Positions 1 through 8,374 are shown, counted from the first letter of the stretch. The stretch: DNA of 19,402 nucleotides from Muribaculaceae bacterium (GCA_029060585.1 JAIDTS010000237.1:1-19402), one strand, 5' to 3'. Notes: generated by a model from the sequence alone, not told the origin. A program made the numbers and translations.

Positions 1-95
1 TCGATGGATTCTATCACTTCTTCTACAGCCTGAAGGTATTCCGGCTCATTGGGAAACCTTCTCTGCATTTCGGCAAGGAATTCGGTTGCTTTCAT
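1..95 (-). CDS. gdhA: NADP-type glutamate dehydrogenase, N-terminal fragment
   Basis: Only the first 31 codons are present; the gene runs off the left edge. Read leftward from the ATG at 95-93 it gives MKATEFLAEMQRRFPNEPEY, then LQAVEEVIESI. The R-x-P-N-x-x-E-[YF]-x-Q-A-V-x-E-V pattern matches the N-terminal helix of hexameric NADP-dependent glutamate dehydrogenases, including the E. coli enzyme as I remember it. That enzyme aminates 2-oxoglutarate with ammonia and NADPH in the cytoplasm. A purine-rich GGTAGAAAG lies just before the ATG. A Bacteroidetes-type promoter sits about 63-94 nt upstream, divergent from apbE. The catalytic domain is outside the window, so the call rests on the short N-terminus. 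Confidence 0.7.
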   Translation of the reverse strand, partial: MKATEFLAEMQRRFPNEPEYLQAVEEVIESI

Positions 96-157
96 CTTTC
101 TACCTTTATTGTTATTGTTTTGTCTGTTAGTTTATACACTTCCGCTCAAATCCACCG

Positions 158-189
158 CAAAGTTAGCAAAAATTTTTCATCTACACAAA
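158..189 (-). promoter_or_regulatory. Bacteroidetes-type promoter for gdhA
   Basis: On the minus strand TTTG (189-186) is followed after 20 nt by TAACTTTG (165-158), an exact TAnnTTTG -7 element. The predicted transcription start is near 151, which leaves a leader of about 56 nt before the ATG at 95. Assignment is by motif only. Confidence 0.65.
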
Positions 190-265
190 TCTTATATCAT
201 TTTTCTCCATTTTCCAAAACTTATCCGACGAAAAAAACTTCCCACCCGACACTTTTTTCATGTCT

Positions 266-299
266 TTTGCCGGATTCTGAAAAAAATTTCGTAACTTTG
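266..299 (+). promoter_or_regulatory. Bacteroidetes-type promoter for apbE
   Basis: TTTG at 266-269 and TAACTTTG at 292-299 (an exact TAnnTTTG) are separated by 22 nt. This fits the -33/-7 arrangement used by the Bacteroidetes primary sigma factor. The predicted start is near 306, giving a leader of about 20 nt to the ATG at 327. It is divergent from the gdhA promoter in the same AT-rich spacer. Confidence 0.65.
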
Positions 300-326
300 C
301 CATGAAATCCACTACAATCACCCGAC

Positions 327-1367
327 ATGAAAACTTCAGGACGCATATTTTACGCATTGCTTAGAGTTTTTCCTATCTCTGCGATAATTCTCGCAGCAAC
401 TCTCACAGCCTGCATCAACAACAAATCCTGGCAAAAAAGTCAGGGAATGATATGGAACACTGTCTGGCATGTGACCTACTATGGAAACTCCGACGATCTC
501 GCCGTTGCCATCGACTCCCTGAAGTCTGTGGAAAACAGCCTCTCTATCTTCGACGACAATTCTCTTGTCTCATTCATCAACAGTCATGAAAACGGTCCGG
601 TTGACATTCATCTGTCAAAAGTCTACGAAATGTCTGTCAAGGCCAATAAAATGAGCAACGGTCTCTTCGATCCTACAATCTCGCCTCTAATCGAGGCATG
701 GGGTTTCGGTGAAAACCATACTCCTACCGCAGACACGGCTTATGTTGCATCGCTTCTTCCTTCAGTTGGCATCGACCTCACCAGAATTGAAAACGGCATT
801 CTTTATAAATCATCTCCGGAAATGGCGTTCAACTTCTCCGCCGTTGCTAAAGGCTACGGAGTCGATGTTGCGGCCAAGGCTCTAATGGACAAGGGATGCA
901 GCGACCTTATGTTTGAGATAGGAGGCGAAATCGTATGTCGTGGACGAAATCCCGAAGGAAAGAAATGGCGAATACTTATCGAGACCCCCGACGAGGAGTA
1001 CCTCAGGGAAGTTTTCAAAAACGAAAAGAAACCTATTTTCTCCGATCGTCTCATTGTCGAGCTCAGCGACGAAGCACTCGCTACTTCTGGTAATTACCGA
1101 AACTATCACTCCGATTCCGGCCGGACCTTCGGGCACACCATATCCGCCCGCACCGGACGTCCTGTAAAGACCGACATCCTGAGTGCTTCCGTTATCGCGC
1201 CAACTTGCATGGAAGCCGATGCTCTGGCTACCTCATGTATGCTCATGGGGTCGGCGGATGCCATGGCTATGCTCCTCGACGAGGGACTCGCCGGAGCATT
1301 AATTCTATATTCCGGCGATGTGCTCATCAACGATAAGATGAAAGAGCATATCGTTATAAAACAATGA
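327..1367 (+). CDS. apbE: FAD:protein FMN transferase, lipoprotein (ApbE)
   Basis: 346 aa. ApbE moves FMN from FAD onto a Thr of periplasmic redox subunits such as those of Nqr/Rnf; no target gene is visible here. The N-terminus is a lipoprotein signal with lipobox LTAC (Cys29), so the protein should be a lipid-anchored periplasmic enzyme. Family motifs appear in order: FDPTISPLIEAWGFG, NFSAVAKGYGVD (around 169-180), EIGGE (197-201), TSGNYRNY (253-260), and CMEADALATS (294-303), whose Asp298 and Thr302 match the Mg-binding pair of ApbE. Length is normal for the family. The ATG at 327 places the signal peptide correctly; an ATG at 302 is in another frame and soon stops. The membrane-protein gene downstream starts 25 nt after the stop and is probably co-transcribed. 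Confidence 0.95.
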   Translation: MKTSGRIFYALLRVFPISAIILAATLTACINNKSWQKSQGMIWNTVWHVTYYGNSDDLAVAIDSLKSVENSLSIFDDNSLVSFINSHENGPVDIHLSKVYEMSVKANKMSNGLFDPTISPLIEAWGFGENHTPTADTAYVASLLPSVGIDLTRIENGILYKSSPEMAFNFSAVAKGYGVDVAAKALMDKGCSDLMFEIGGEIVCRGRNPEGKKWRILIETPDEEYLREVFKNEKKPIFSDRLIVELSDEALATSGNYRNYHSDSGRTFGHTISARTGRPVKTDILSASVIAPTCMEADALATSCMLMGSADAMAMLLDEGLAGALILYSGDVLINDKMKEHIVIKQ

Positions 1368-1392
1368 CCTGCTTTTCCTCTGACCATTCAGG

Positions 1393-2982
1393 ATGAAACA
1401 AACCGCTCTGTCTTCATTCGCCCTTCTTCTTCTCGGGTTCGCAATATGGTGGATGTGTGCCAATGCAGTCTGGCTCGGCGACGATCTCGACTATAAATAC
1501 ATGATGAAGGGTGAGCTCTGGCAGTCGTGGGGATACATCCATAATATTGGAGATTTCTTCAGATCCCAGTTGATCCACTATCAGCATGTAAACGGCAGAT
1601 TCGTCGCCCACTCCCTTGTGCAACTTTTCAATGCATTCCTTGGCCAACAGATTTTTGCAATATGCAATGCCGTAATCTACATGTTATTAGCCATACTCTT
1701 GGCTCGTGCCGGTGAAGTGAAGGTGTTCGAAAACCCTCAAGGATTACTCTCGGCCATATGTCTTGCGGTGCTCTGTTTTATCACGAAGATGATGCCAACT
1801 TGCCAGATTGGTTATATATGGGCGATGACCGCCAATATCGCCTGGCTTATGATATTCTTCCGTACCGGGCGCCCATCATGGACTATGACAGCCGGTATGT
1901 TCCTGATCGCGATTATAGTAGGCAACTGGCAGGAATCTGTATCATTAGGTGTCTGCGGAGGCCTTGGAGCCTGGTGGATTCTTCAGCTTATGGCAAGCCG
2001 GCGGAATCATTCTGTCAGTTTTGACTGGAGAAGAAGCTGGATACTTTTAGGTTATGTGGCAGGTACTGCAACAAACTGTCTCGCACCTTCCACTATGGGA
2101 CGTGTCTCCGAAATTTTGATGCCGCTTTCCGACAGACTGCTTATAGCATCATATTCTTTTCCAGCTGTTATTCTTTTGATCTTTTGCTTTATTCATATCA
2201 CCAAAAGGAATGGAGCACCTCTCCTATTTTCGTTTAAGCATGATGAGAATGGCATTCCATCCGGTATGCTGACGGTTGCGATGCTGTTTCTCCTGCTATT
2301 CAATCTCGTCATCGGTGTATATTCAAACCGTCAGCTTTTCGGCGCCAATCTCTTCGCCTCTATCCTCGTGCTTAGAATTATGCCCCTGCATAGATTCTGC
2401 ATTCCTTTAAATGTCTTGGCGGCCATTGGAGTGATAGCATTTTGGGTATTGATGATCATAGGAATTACTGAAGTCAGAAGGCAATACGATGAGATAGTGA
2501 GACTTCACTCCGAATCCGATGACGGAAACGTAAGTTATGCACGTACTCGGATAATGACACTGGGATTTCCTCTGCGTGCTAAATACTACGAAGACATACT
2601 CGGACAGTTCGACAATGACCTGCACCATTCCCTGATGAAAGATTTCAAACATGTCCGTAGGGGCAAGACCCTGAAACTGAAACCGAATGTTATGATCAGA
2701 GGTGAATCTATAGAACGATACGCTCCCGGCCATTTCACTGTCACACTGAAAGAGCCTCCCAAAGGGGAGGCTCCGAGAGAGGTTATTGCATACGGACATT
2801 ATCCTATCTTTGGAATTATGGCACGGCCTAGGGTAATACAGGTCACCAGATATTCACAGAGGAGCAAGACTTATGGCACTGCCGTGATAATCCCGGAGTT
2901 TCCGTTCTTCATTGCCGATTCCATCGCAATAGTCCCCTATAGCTTGGGATGCGGCACAAACCAGCCTATCGCGACGCCGTAG
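1393..2982 (+). CDS. Multi-pass membrane protein, DUF6056-like
   Basis: 529 aa. A hydrophobic helix (about 5-28) is followed by a WLGDDLDY motif (27-34), a VNGRFVAH motif (66-73), and about eight to ten more hydrophobic segments up to residue ~360. A soluble basic C-terminal part follows. The early acidic Asp-Asp loop, the NGR motif and GNWQES (177-182) resemble DUF6056-type proteins of Bacteroidetes. Their layout (acidic first extracytoplasmic loop, many helices, C-terminal domain) recalls GT-C glycosyltransferases. The GT-C idea is inference and no substrate can be named. The gene follows apbE by 25 nt. Its last 15 codons lie antisense to the end of the patatin gene. Confidence 0.6.
   Translation: MKQTALSSFALLLLGFAIWWMCANAVWLGDDLDYKYMMKGELWQSWGYIHNIGDFFRSQLIHYQHVNGRFVAHSLVQLFNAFLGQQIFAICNAVIYMLLAILLARAGEVKVFENPQGLLSAICLAVLCFITKMMPTCQIGYIWAMTANIAWLMIFFRTGRPSWTMTAGMFLIAIIVGNWQESVSLGVCGGLGAWWILQLMASRRNHSVSFDWRRSWILLGYVAGTATNCLAPSTMGRVSEILMPLSDRLLIASYSFPAVILLIFCFIHITKRNGAPLLFSFKHDENGIPSGMLTVAMLFLLLFNLVIGVYSNRQLFGANLFASILVLRIMPLHRFCIPLNVLAAIGVIAFWVLMIIGITEVRRQYDEIVRLHSESDDGNVSYARTRIMTLGFPLRAKYYEDILGQFDNDLHHSLMKDFKHVRRGKTLKLKPNVMIRGESIERYAPGHFTVTLKEPPKGEAPREVIAYGHYPIFGIMARPRVIQVTRYSQRSKTYGTAVIIPEFPFFIADSIAIVPYSLGCGTNQPIATP
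2752..2773. repeat. Perfect 9-bp inverted repeat inside the DUF6056-like gene
   Basis: GAGCCTCCC (2752-2760), loop AAAG, GGGAGGCTC (2765-2773): a GC-rich perfect hairpin inside the coding sequence. It encodes part of an EPPKGEAP segment in the soluble C-terminal region. No T-run follows, so it is not an intrinsic terminator. It may be chance codon choice or an RNA structure. Confidence 0.7.
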
Positions 2983-5120
2983 TTCCAACCATGAAGCGCG
3001 GTGCAATAAGACACAGACATGGAGACCGAGGCGAAAGGCAGACTCGTCACAAGGCTGACTCTGCCTAAAAACTCCGTCTTGCTGAACGGCACCTTCCATG
3101 CAGTCGATTCGCGAAATTTTGAGTAGGCAAAGGCTTCACCTCGAAGCTGGATTCGCTGGAAGAGATTCCATACCGGTATGGCTCCTACGGCCATGAAGTC
3201 GTCGCTGCGCAGATCCGGCAGGTAGCAGTAGTCCATGGATTCAAGAGGCATGAATTCATGCGATGTCATAAGGTCGGCCTTAAGGTCGTCGAAACGCTTT
3301 CCTACGGAAATACCCCCCTGAGCCAAAACTCCGAGATTGAAGTTTCTATGGATGGAGTAATAGTTGTTCCATAGCATATCGAGTTTTGCGCGCCACACTT
3401 TCTGGGCAGCTGAAGTCTCTGTGCGGGAGCGTGTATCTGTCATCTTCATCCCGCTCAGAGATATGTGCGTGTGGCGTCCGCTGACAGGAAAAGTTCGTTC
3501 ACCGAGAGTGTTATATTCATACTGCAATGACACCTTTCCGGTGTTTACCTTATACTGCTGTCCGTATGCCACTTCAGCTCGGAAGAGCGCCGACTGCCCC
3601 TGCCCTACCTCATATCCGGCCTTGACGAAGTTCATATTTGAGGCAAAGGACTCGATGTTGCGGGTACTGAAAAAGAATGGCAATGTATTGTAATACTTCT
3701 TCTTCGACGCTGTTCCCTCCAGAAATATATAGGATGGATTATAGGAATTCAATCGTATGCGACCTCTGAGGCGAACCGCCATATATGACTGGCCTCCCCA
3801 TACCGACAATAGAGCGTCAAGCGAATTCTTCTTAAGGTTGTGGTAGCCGATTCCTGCGTAGATGAAGCTTCCTACTCCGGTTGAGAGCCATCCTCCGGCC
3901 GAGGCTCGCCATGGTTGCTTAAGTGTGGCTTTCAAGACGAGATCGTTACCGTTCATTTCCGGCAGCAGCTCCTCTACGTCGCCCTGAGAGATAACGCTGT
4001 AGTAAGCGTCCTCGACATCATTCATCCGAATGACACCCGTACGCCGCTCACGACTGGTGAAGACAGATTTGAGATACTCGCTCTTCTTGCCCGTTAGGCC
4101 TGGAGTAGAGACAGTCTCGAATGTGACTTCCGGAACCTTGGCGGCAAACTCCGCGCGGCGCTCGTTTACTTCCTTGAGCGGCCGACGCGCCTTCAGTCGG
4201 GACTTTATGGAGTCTACCCACTGCAGACCCGTCTGATATCCTATGTTATAGATCTCCTGAGCGTCATCAAACGACAGTACGTTGAATTGAGTGACTGGTA
4301 CCTGAATCTTTATTCCAATCTCAGGATCAAGCGAATAGTCGTTATTCTGTATGATGAGGTCTTCCAACTCGGAATACATATTGTTGACCTCCGGCTTGCC
4401 GTCCGGCTTCGATACGGATACGCCGATGATGAAGTCGGGCTTGAAGTCCTCGCGCATTACGTCTACAGGAAAATTATCGTAGATACCGCCGTCGAATGCA
4501 AGTATGCTGTCAACCATTATAGAGCGGTAGACGAGAGGAAACGACATTGAGCCCCTGACAGACTCTCCGAGTGAGCCTTCGCGGCAGACCACTTTATGCT
4601 TCTTATAGACATCCGAGAAAACACACCTGAACGGCACGAACAGTTTATCGAAATCGCCGCCGCAGACTTTTGTATAGGGCGTAAAGAGTTTCAGGAACTC
4701 TATGTTCATAGGTGTAGGATCGATTAGGCTCTTGGGAAGCACCTGCGAGGCGATATTGCTTCCCTCTCCTCCGAAGCTGATCCTTCCCCATTCAGGAGTT
4801 GGCTCGGGCATACTGACAAGAGAAAGCCTGTCGCGAGGCACGACTCCCATACTCCATTTCAGGAACTCTGGAGAAGTCATCATATTAAGCATTGAGTCGG
4901 GACTCCAGCCGCAACAATAGAGCGACCCCACTATCGACCCCATGGAGGTGCCGGCGACGCAATCTATTGGAATATCGTTGTCTTCCAAAGCTTTTATTAC
5001 TCCTACATGTGCGACTCCTTTAGCGCCGCCTCCGCTCAATACGAGACCGACCTTGTCGGCCGCCTGTGTCGCCACAGTCGCCAACAAGGTCGCCAATATG
5101 ACTAAGGTTCTGTTTTTCAT
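2937..5120 (-). CDS. Patatin-like phospholipase with C-terminal outer-membrane barrel (type Vd-like)
   Basis: 727 aa. A signal peptide (1-21) is followed by a patatin domain with oxyanion motif GGGAKG (30-35), nucleophile elbow GTSMG (Ser59) and catalytic DGG (Asp210). Ser/Asp dyad enzymes of this fold hydrolyse acyl esters of phospholipids. After a linker there is a POTRA-like stretch (roughly 320-410), then a long alternating aromatic/hydrophobic region (about 415-727) rich in Gly and Tyr, as in a BamA/TpsB-type 16-strand barrel. This order is that of PlpD, the type Vd secretion family, so the lipase is probably displayed at or moved across the outer membrane. All catalytic residues are intact. 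It is last in a leftward run, 87 nt after the DUF349 gene, and its 3' end overlaps the DUF6056-like gene by 46 bp. A 13-bp palindrome abuts its start codon. Confidence 0.9.
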   Translation of the reverse strand: MKNRTLVILATLLATVATQAADKVGLVLSGGGAKGVAHVGVIKALEDNDIPIDCVAGTSMGSIVGSLYCCGWSPDSMLNMMTSPEFLKWSMGVVPRDRLSLVSMPEPTPEWGRISFGGEGSNIASQVLPKSLIDPTPMNIEFLKLFTPYTKVCGGDFDKLFVPFRCVFSDVYKKHKVVCREGSLGESVRGSMSFPLVYRSIMVDSILAFDGGIYDNFPVDVMREDFKPDFIIGVSVSKPDGKPEVNNMYSELEDLIIQNNDYSLDPEIGIKIQVPVTQFNVLSFDDAQEIYNIGYQTGLQWVDSIKSRLKARRPLKEVNERRAEFAAKVPEVTFETVSTPGLTGKKSEYLKSVFTSRERRTGVIRMNDVEDAYYSVISQGDVEELLPEMNGNDLVLKATLKQPWRASAGGWLSTGVGSFIYAGIGYHNLKKNSLDALLSVWGGQSYMAVRLRGRIRLNSYNPSYIFLEGTASKKKYYNTLPFFFSTRNIESFASNMNFVKAGYEVGQGQSALFRAEVAYGQQYKVNTGKVSLQYEYNTLGERTFPVSGRHTHISLSGMKMTDTRSRTETSAAQKVWRAKLDMLWNNYYSIHRNFNLGVLAQGGISVGKRFDDLKADLMTSHEFMPLESMDYCYLPDLRSDDFMAVGAIPVWNLFQRIQLRGEAFAYSKFRESTAWKVPFSKTEFLGRVSLVTSLPFASVSMSVSYCTALHGWNYGVAIGWFVPHPKL

Positions 5121-5121
5121 A

Positions 5122-5157
5122 ATAATAGTATAAAGTGGTTCGTGTTTATACTATTAT
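5122..5157. repeat. Perfect 13-bp palindrome directly upstream of the patatin start
   Basis: ATAATAGTATAAA (5122-5134), 10-nt spacer, TTTATACTATTAT (5145-5157): a perfect 13+13 inverted repeat ending 1 nt before the patatin ATG (5120-5118, minus strand). As RNA it would form an AT-rich hairpin over the ribosome-binding region. As DNA it could be a dimeric-regulator operator. There is no U-tail, so it is not an intrinsic terminator for the DUF349 gene. I see no exact TAnnTTTG box in the 87-nt spacer, so any dedicated promoter is uncertain. Confidence 0.85.
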
Positions 5158-5207
5158 CAACAAACAAACACCTGTTTTGATTAAATAAACTTAAAAAATA
5201 TTAACCA

Positions 5208-7013
5208 TCAACCAAGCATCGCGATTTTCTGCTGAATCTGCTCGATATCCTGTTCTATGAGCTTGATCTTCCTCTCCAGATCCTTCAGCATTGAGTTGCC
5301 GGCACTCGACTTGACATTGAAGAAACCCATGTTGTTCTGATAGGTCTTCAGTTCATTGCGCTTGGCCTCGAGCTGACGCTGTAGGGAGTCTTTCTCACGC
5401 TTCACTTTGGATGAGTCGTCCTTTATGTCCTCCATCTTCTGCTCGAAGCGACGCATACGGTTGCTGCTTTCCTTGGCGTCAAATGAGTTGTAGATCGTAT
5501 CGCAGATTTCTCGGTATTCCGTACGGAGCTGGTCTTTAACTTTGAAGGGAACATGACCTATGGCGTTCCATTTCTCCTGTAGCTCTCTGACGAGCGGAAG
5601 GAGCTGACGGCGTTCCATTTCAAGGTCAAGGGCCTTCAGCTGGGCTATTACCTCACGCTTGGCCTCGAGGTTGGCGTTCTCCTCTTTGCGGCGATCGCCG
5701 GTCTCGGCCTTTCTGCGGTCGAAAACAGCATTGCAGGCGGTGGTAAACCTTGTCCAGACATCGTCTGAATGGCGGCGTCCGGCACTTCCAATCTTTTTCC
5801 ATTCGTCTCGAAGTTTCTGGACTGTCTCAATAGCTGCCCCGGTCTTTTCTTCGCTCGCCAGAGCCTCGGCCTTCTCGCAGAGCTCTATCTTGCGGCGGAG
5901 ATTATCGTTATATTCATCCTTGATCCTGTGGAAATAGTCAGCCTTGGACTTGAAGAAAATATCGCATACGTTGCGGAAACGGTTATACAGGGCCGCATTG
6001 TTCTTCCTTGAGGCGAAACCTGTCTCTTTCCAGCGTGCCTGAAGGTCGATCACCTTCTTTGTGGCCTCGTCCCATGCGCTGAAGGAGTCTGGAAGCGATG
6101 CCACAATCTCTTCAGCCTCCTCACAGAGCTTCACTTTGGCCTCCTCGTTGGCGGCCTCGTTGGCCTTGCGACCTTCGAAGTATTCCTGATGACGCTTCCT
6201 GACCACCGACGAAGCCTCGCGGAACTCCTCCCAGAGAGGTTCGCGGTATTCCTTCGCAACAGGTCCCGTCTCGCGCCATTCGTTGTGTAGTATCATAAGT
6301 TTGTTGATGGCATCTACTACATCGGTGTTCTCAGCAAGAGCCTTGGCCTGTTCTACGAGCTGACGCTTAGCCTCGAGGTTCTTCTTGAAGTCGAGGTCGC
6401 GGAGCTCCTTATTCATCTTCAGCTGATCATAGAAGAGTTCTACAGAGGTCTGAAATTCCTTCCAGAGTCCGGTGACTGCTGACTCAGGGAGATCTGCTTT
6501 CTCCTTGAATTGCTTCTGGAGATCTTGAAATTTCTGAAAATTGATATTGACGTTGTCAATGTCGGCTGCTATTTCCTTTATGCTGGCGAGAATGGCCTGC
6601 TTTTCCTCAAGGTTAGACTGGCGGGCCTTCTGGTCGGCCTCGAGCCAGGACGCGCGTATGTCGCGGAAACGCGCGAAGAGATCGCGCATCTCGGCCTCCC
6701 CCTCGTCTGGAAGCGAGGAGAATTCCTCGGGCTTGCCCCCATCTGCGATATGTTTTTCGAGTTCGGCGAGCGTCTCTTTGTTGCGGAGAGCGAAATATGC
6801 TCCCTTGATGGCCTGAGCCTCGTGGTGCTCGGTGGCCCTCCCTTCCTCTACTATAGCGCGGAGTGCTTCTATGAGTTCGGTTTTCGACATTTCTGAAAAG
6901 CGCGGCTTGCGCTCTTCTGCTTCTGTTTCTGCGGCTTCCGTCTCGATTACGGGTGCCTCTGCGGTGGGTTCAGTAAGTTCCACTTCTGAAACATTCATTA
7001 CTTCGTCAGTCAT
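5208..7013 (-). CDS. DUF349 repeat coiled-coil protein
   Basis: 601 aa, with no signal peptide or membrane segment, so cytoplasmic. The N-terminal ~35 residues are Glu/Thr/Ala-rich and disordered-looking. The rest is almost entirely helical, with about five DUF349 repeats. These are recognised by recurring W-[KR]-x-x-G motifs (EWRETGP, RWKETGF, EWKKIGS, KWNAIGH), each followed by a [LY]-[WY]-x-[ER]-F element. A final Lys/Glu-rich coiled coil covers about 505-600. The molecular role of DUF349 proteins is not established. The start at 7013 follows the cyclophilin stop by 23 nt with no terminator between, which supports co-transcription. Confidence 0.9.
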   Translation of the reverse strand: MTDEVMNVSEVELTEPTAEAPVIETEAAETEAEERKPRFSEMSKTELIEALRAIVEEGRATEHHEAQAIKGAYFALRNKETLAELEKHIADGGKPEEFSSLPDEGEAEMRDLFARFRDIRASWLEADQKARQSNLEEKQAILASIKEIAADIDNVNINFQKFQDLQKQFKEKADLPESAVTGLWKEFQTSVELFYDQLKMNKELRDLDFKKNLEAKRQLVEQAKALAENTDVVDAINKLMILHNEWRETGPVAKEYREPLWEEFREASSVVRKRHQEYFEGRKANEAANEEAKVKLCEEAEEIVASLPDSFSAWDEATKKVIDLQARWKETGFASRKNNAALYNRFRNVCDIFFKSKADYFHRIKDEYNDNLRRKIELCEKAEALASEEKTGAAIETVQKLRDEWKKIGSAGRRHSDDVWTRFTTACNAVFDRRKAETGDRRKEENANLEAKREVIAQLKALDLEMERRQLLPLVRELQEKWNAIGHVPFKVKDQLRTEYREICDTIYNSFDAKESSNRMRRFEQKMEDIKDDSSKVKREKDSLQRQLEAKRNELKTYQNNMGFFNVKSSAGNSMLKDLERKIKLIEQDIEQIQQKIAMLG

Positions 7014-7036
7014 GGCATGATGAGGTTATGATGATA

Positions 7037-7927
7037 TTATTCTTCAATTTTTATAGATATTATGCGGATATCCTCGGCTGGGCGGTCACGCCCGTCGGTC
7101 TCGGCTTTCTGAATTTTCTCTACAGTGTCCATTCCTTCAAGCACTTCGCCGAAAACGGTATACTGGCCGTCGAGATGGGGAGTTCCGCCGATTGTGGAGT
7201 AGTCGCGCACCTGCTCCTCGGTCATCGTGACTGGCTTCACGTTGGCCTCGGTCTGCTTGATGAGCTCCTGACGCAGGTTTTCAAGGCCGACGCTGTCTTT
7301 TGCGAGACGCAGCTGGCGGATTGTGTCCATGTTCTCTCTCTGCAGTTGCATGAAGTAAGACTGTAGTTGCTTCTGCACCGACATCTCCTCCATCCTCGAC
7401 AGCTGCTGAGGGCTGTATTTCTTGCCGGTGACGATGTAGAATTGGCTGCCGGAACTTTTGCGTTCAGGATTCATCTCGTCGCCTGTGCGCGCCGCTGCCA
7501 AAGCCCCGTATTTATGGTAATGTTTTGGATATACGATCTCTGCCGGTACAGTATAGCCAGGCCCTCCGCTACCGAGCATAGCGCCCGCTGGAGCATCCTT
7601 TGAGTCGGGATCTCCGGTCTGTACCATGAAGTCGTTGATGACGCGGTGGAAGAGCACGCCGTCGTAATATCCCTCTTTGGCAAGTTTCAGAAAGTTGTCC
7701 CTGTGGAGGGGAGTGTCGTCGTAGAGGCGGATCTTTATGTCGCCCGCTGTAGTTGCTATGTCGAGGGTCGGACCTGCCGGCACCTCGCTCATGTTGGTCG
7801 CTTGCGTCATTTCGGCGTTTTTAGGTTCCTGCGTCCCCGGGGAAGTGGTGGCGGCTGCGAATGCCGCGGTGGCCGCCAGAACTACCGCTCCCGAGGCGGC
7901 GATGGATATGATTGTCTTTTTCTTCAT
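7037..7927 (-). CDS. Secreted cyclophilin-type peptidyl-prolyl isomerase with internal insertion
   Basis: 296 aa. A signal peptide (about 1-25) is followed by a Thr/Pro-rich linker and a cyclophilin domain from about residue 53. Active-site landmarks are FHRVI (Arg95 matching the human CypA catalytic Arg), FMVQTGDP (100-107), GSQFYI (160-165) and LDGQYTVFGEV (252-262). A Gln/Met/Glu-rich helical insertion of about 75 residues (~170-246) separates GSQFYI from LDGQY; typical cyclophilins have a far shorter link. The position of the cyclosporin-binding Trp (CypA W121) is His251. It should catalyse cis-trans proline isomerisation in envelope proteins. The gene starts 9 nt after the small upstream gene stops and precedes DUF349 by 23 nt. 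Confidence 0.93.
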   Translation of the reverse strand: MKKKTIISIAASGAVVLAATAAFAAATTSPGTQEPKNAEMTQATNMSEVPAGPTLDIATTAGDIKIRLYDDTPLHRDNFLKLAKEGYYDGVLFHRVINDFMVQTGDPDSKDAPAGAMLGSGGPGYTVPAEIVYPKHYHKYGALAAARTGDEMNPERKSSGSQFYIVTGKKYSPQQLSRMEEMSVQKQLQSYFMQLQRENMDTIRQLRLAKDSVGLENLRQELIKQTEANVKPVTMTEEQVRDYSTIGGTPHLDGQYTVFGEVLEGMDTVEKIQKAETDGRDRPAEDIRIISIKIEE

Positions 7928-7936
7928 TATCTATGT

Positions 7937-8311
7937 CTATATTCCCTCTCCGGGATATACTCTTTTATAAATGCGCCTGAACGTGTCGTCTGAGGCTTTA
8001 AGCTCATCTGCCCGGTCCTTGTAGTCGGATCCCCAGATAGCCTGGAGTAGTGAGCCGATGTAGCGTCGTTCCCTGTCTTTCTCGATGGCTCCCTCTACAA
8101 GAGGCTGGATGCAGCCTGCAAACTTCTCCCGGTCTACTGCGCATAGGAAACGCGCCGTTGAGGCGAGAAACTGTCCCGAGATGTCCACTCGTCGAAGATT
8201 GTCGATAAGCTCCGGCATGGACTCTAAGCATGACTCCACGTTGTTGACTATATAGTCGTAAGTCGCCATCCCATCCTGATCCCCTGCAAGGTTCTTGATT
8301 ATTTCACTCAT
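7937..8311 (-). CDS. Small helical conserved protein of unknown function
   Basis: 124 aa, acidic, with no signal peptide or membrane segment. The sequence is mostly helical: NNVESCLESMPELIDNLRRV, then GQFLASTARFLCAV, EKDRERRYIGSLLQAIWG and a C-terminal FRRIYKRVYPGEGI. The ERRY and AIWG segments look like conserved surface and core elements, and the pattern of short paired helices could be a HEAT-like fold (inference). I do not recognise a named family. It is first in the leftward run, overlaps nothing, and is 9 nt ahead of the cyclophilin ATG. A TAAATTTG box lies upstream. Coding status is supported by codon usage, tight spacing and a plausible globular composition. Confidence 0.8.
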   Translation of the reverse strand: MSEIIKNLAGDQDGMATYDYIVNNVESCLESMPELIDNLRRVDISGQFLASTARFLCAVDREKFAGCIQPLVEGAIEKDRERRYIGSLLQAIWGSDYKDRADELKASDDTFRRIYKRVYPGEGI

Positions 8312-8374
8312 ATTTATTCTGATTTATCCCTCCCCGCACCCCATTGAGGGATGACCATAGGGAATATCAAAGCG

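Noticed and set aside
49..294. Plus-strand 81-codon frame starting inside the glutamate dehydrogenase fragment
   Set aside because: It covers the divergent promoter region, including both TAACTTTG boxes, and its start is antisense to a conserved GDH N-terminus.
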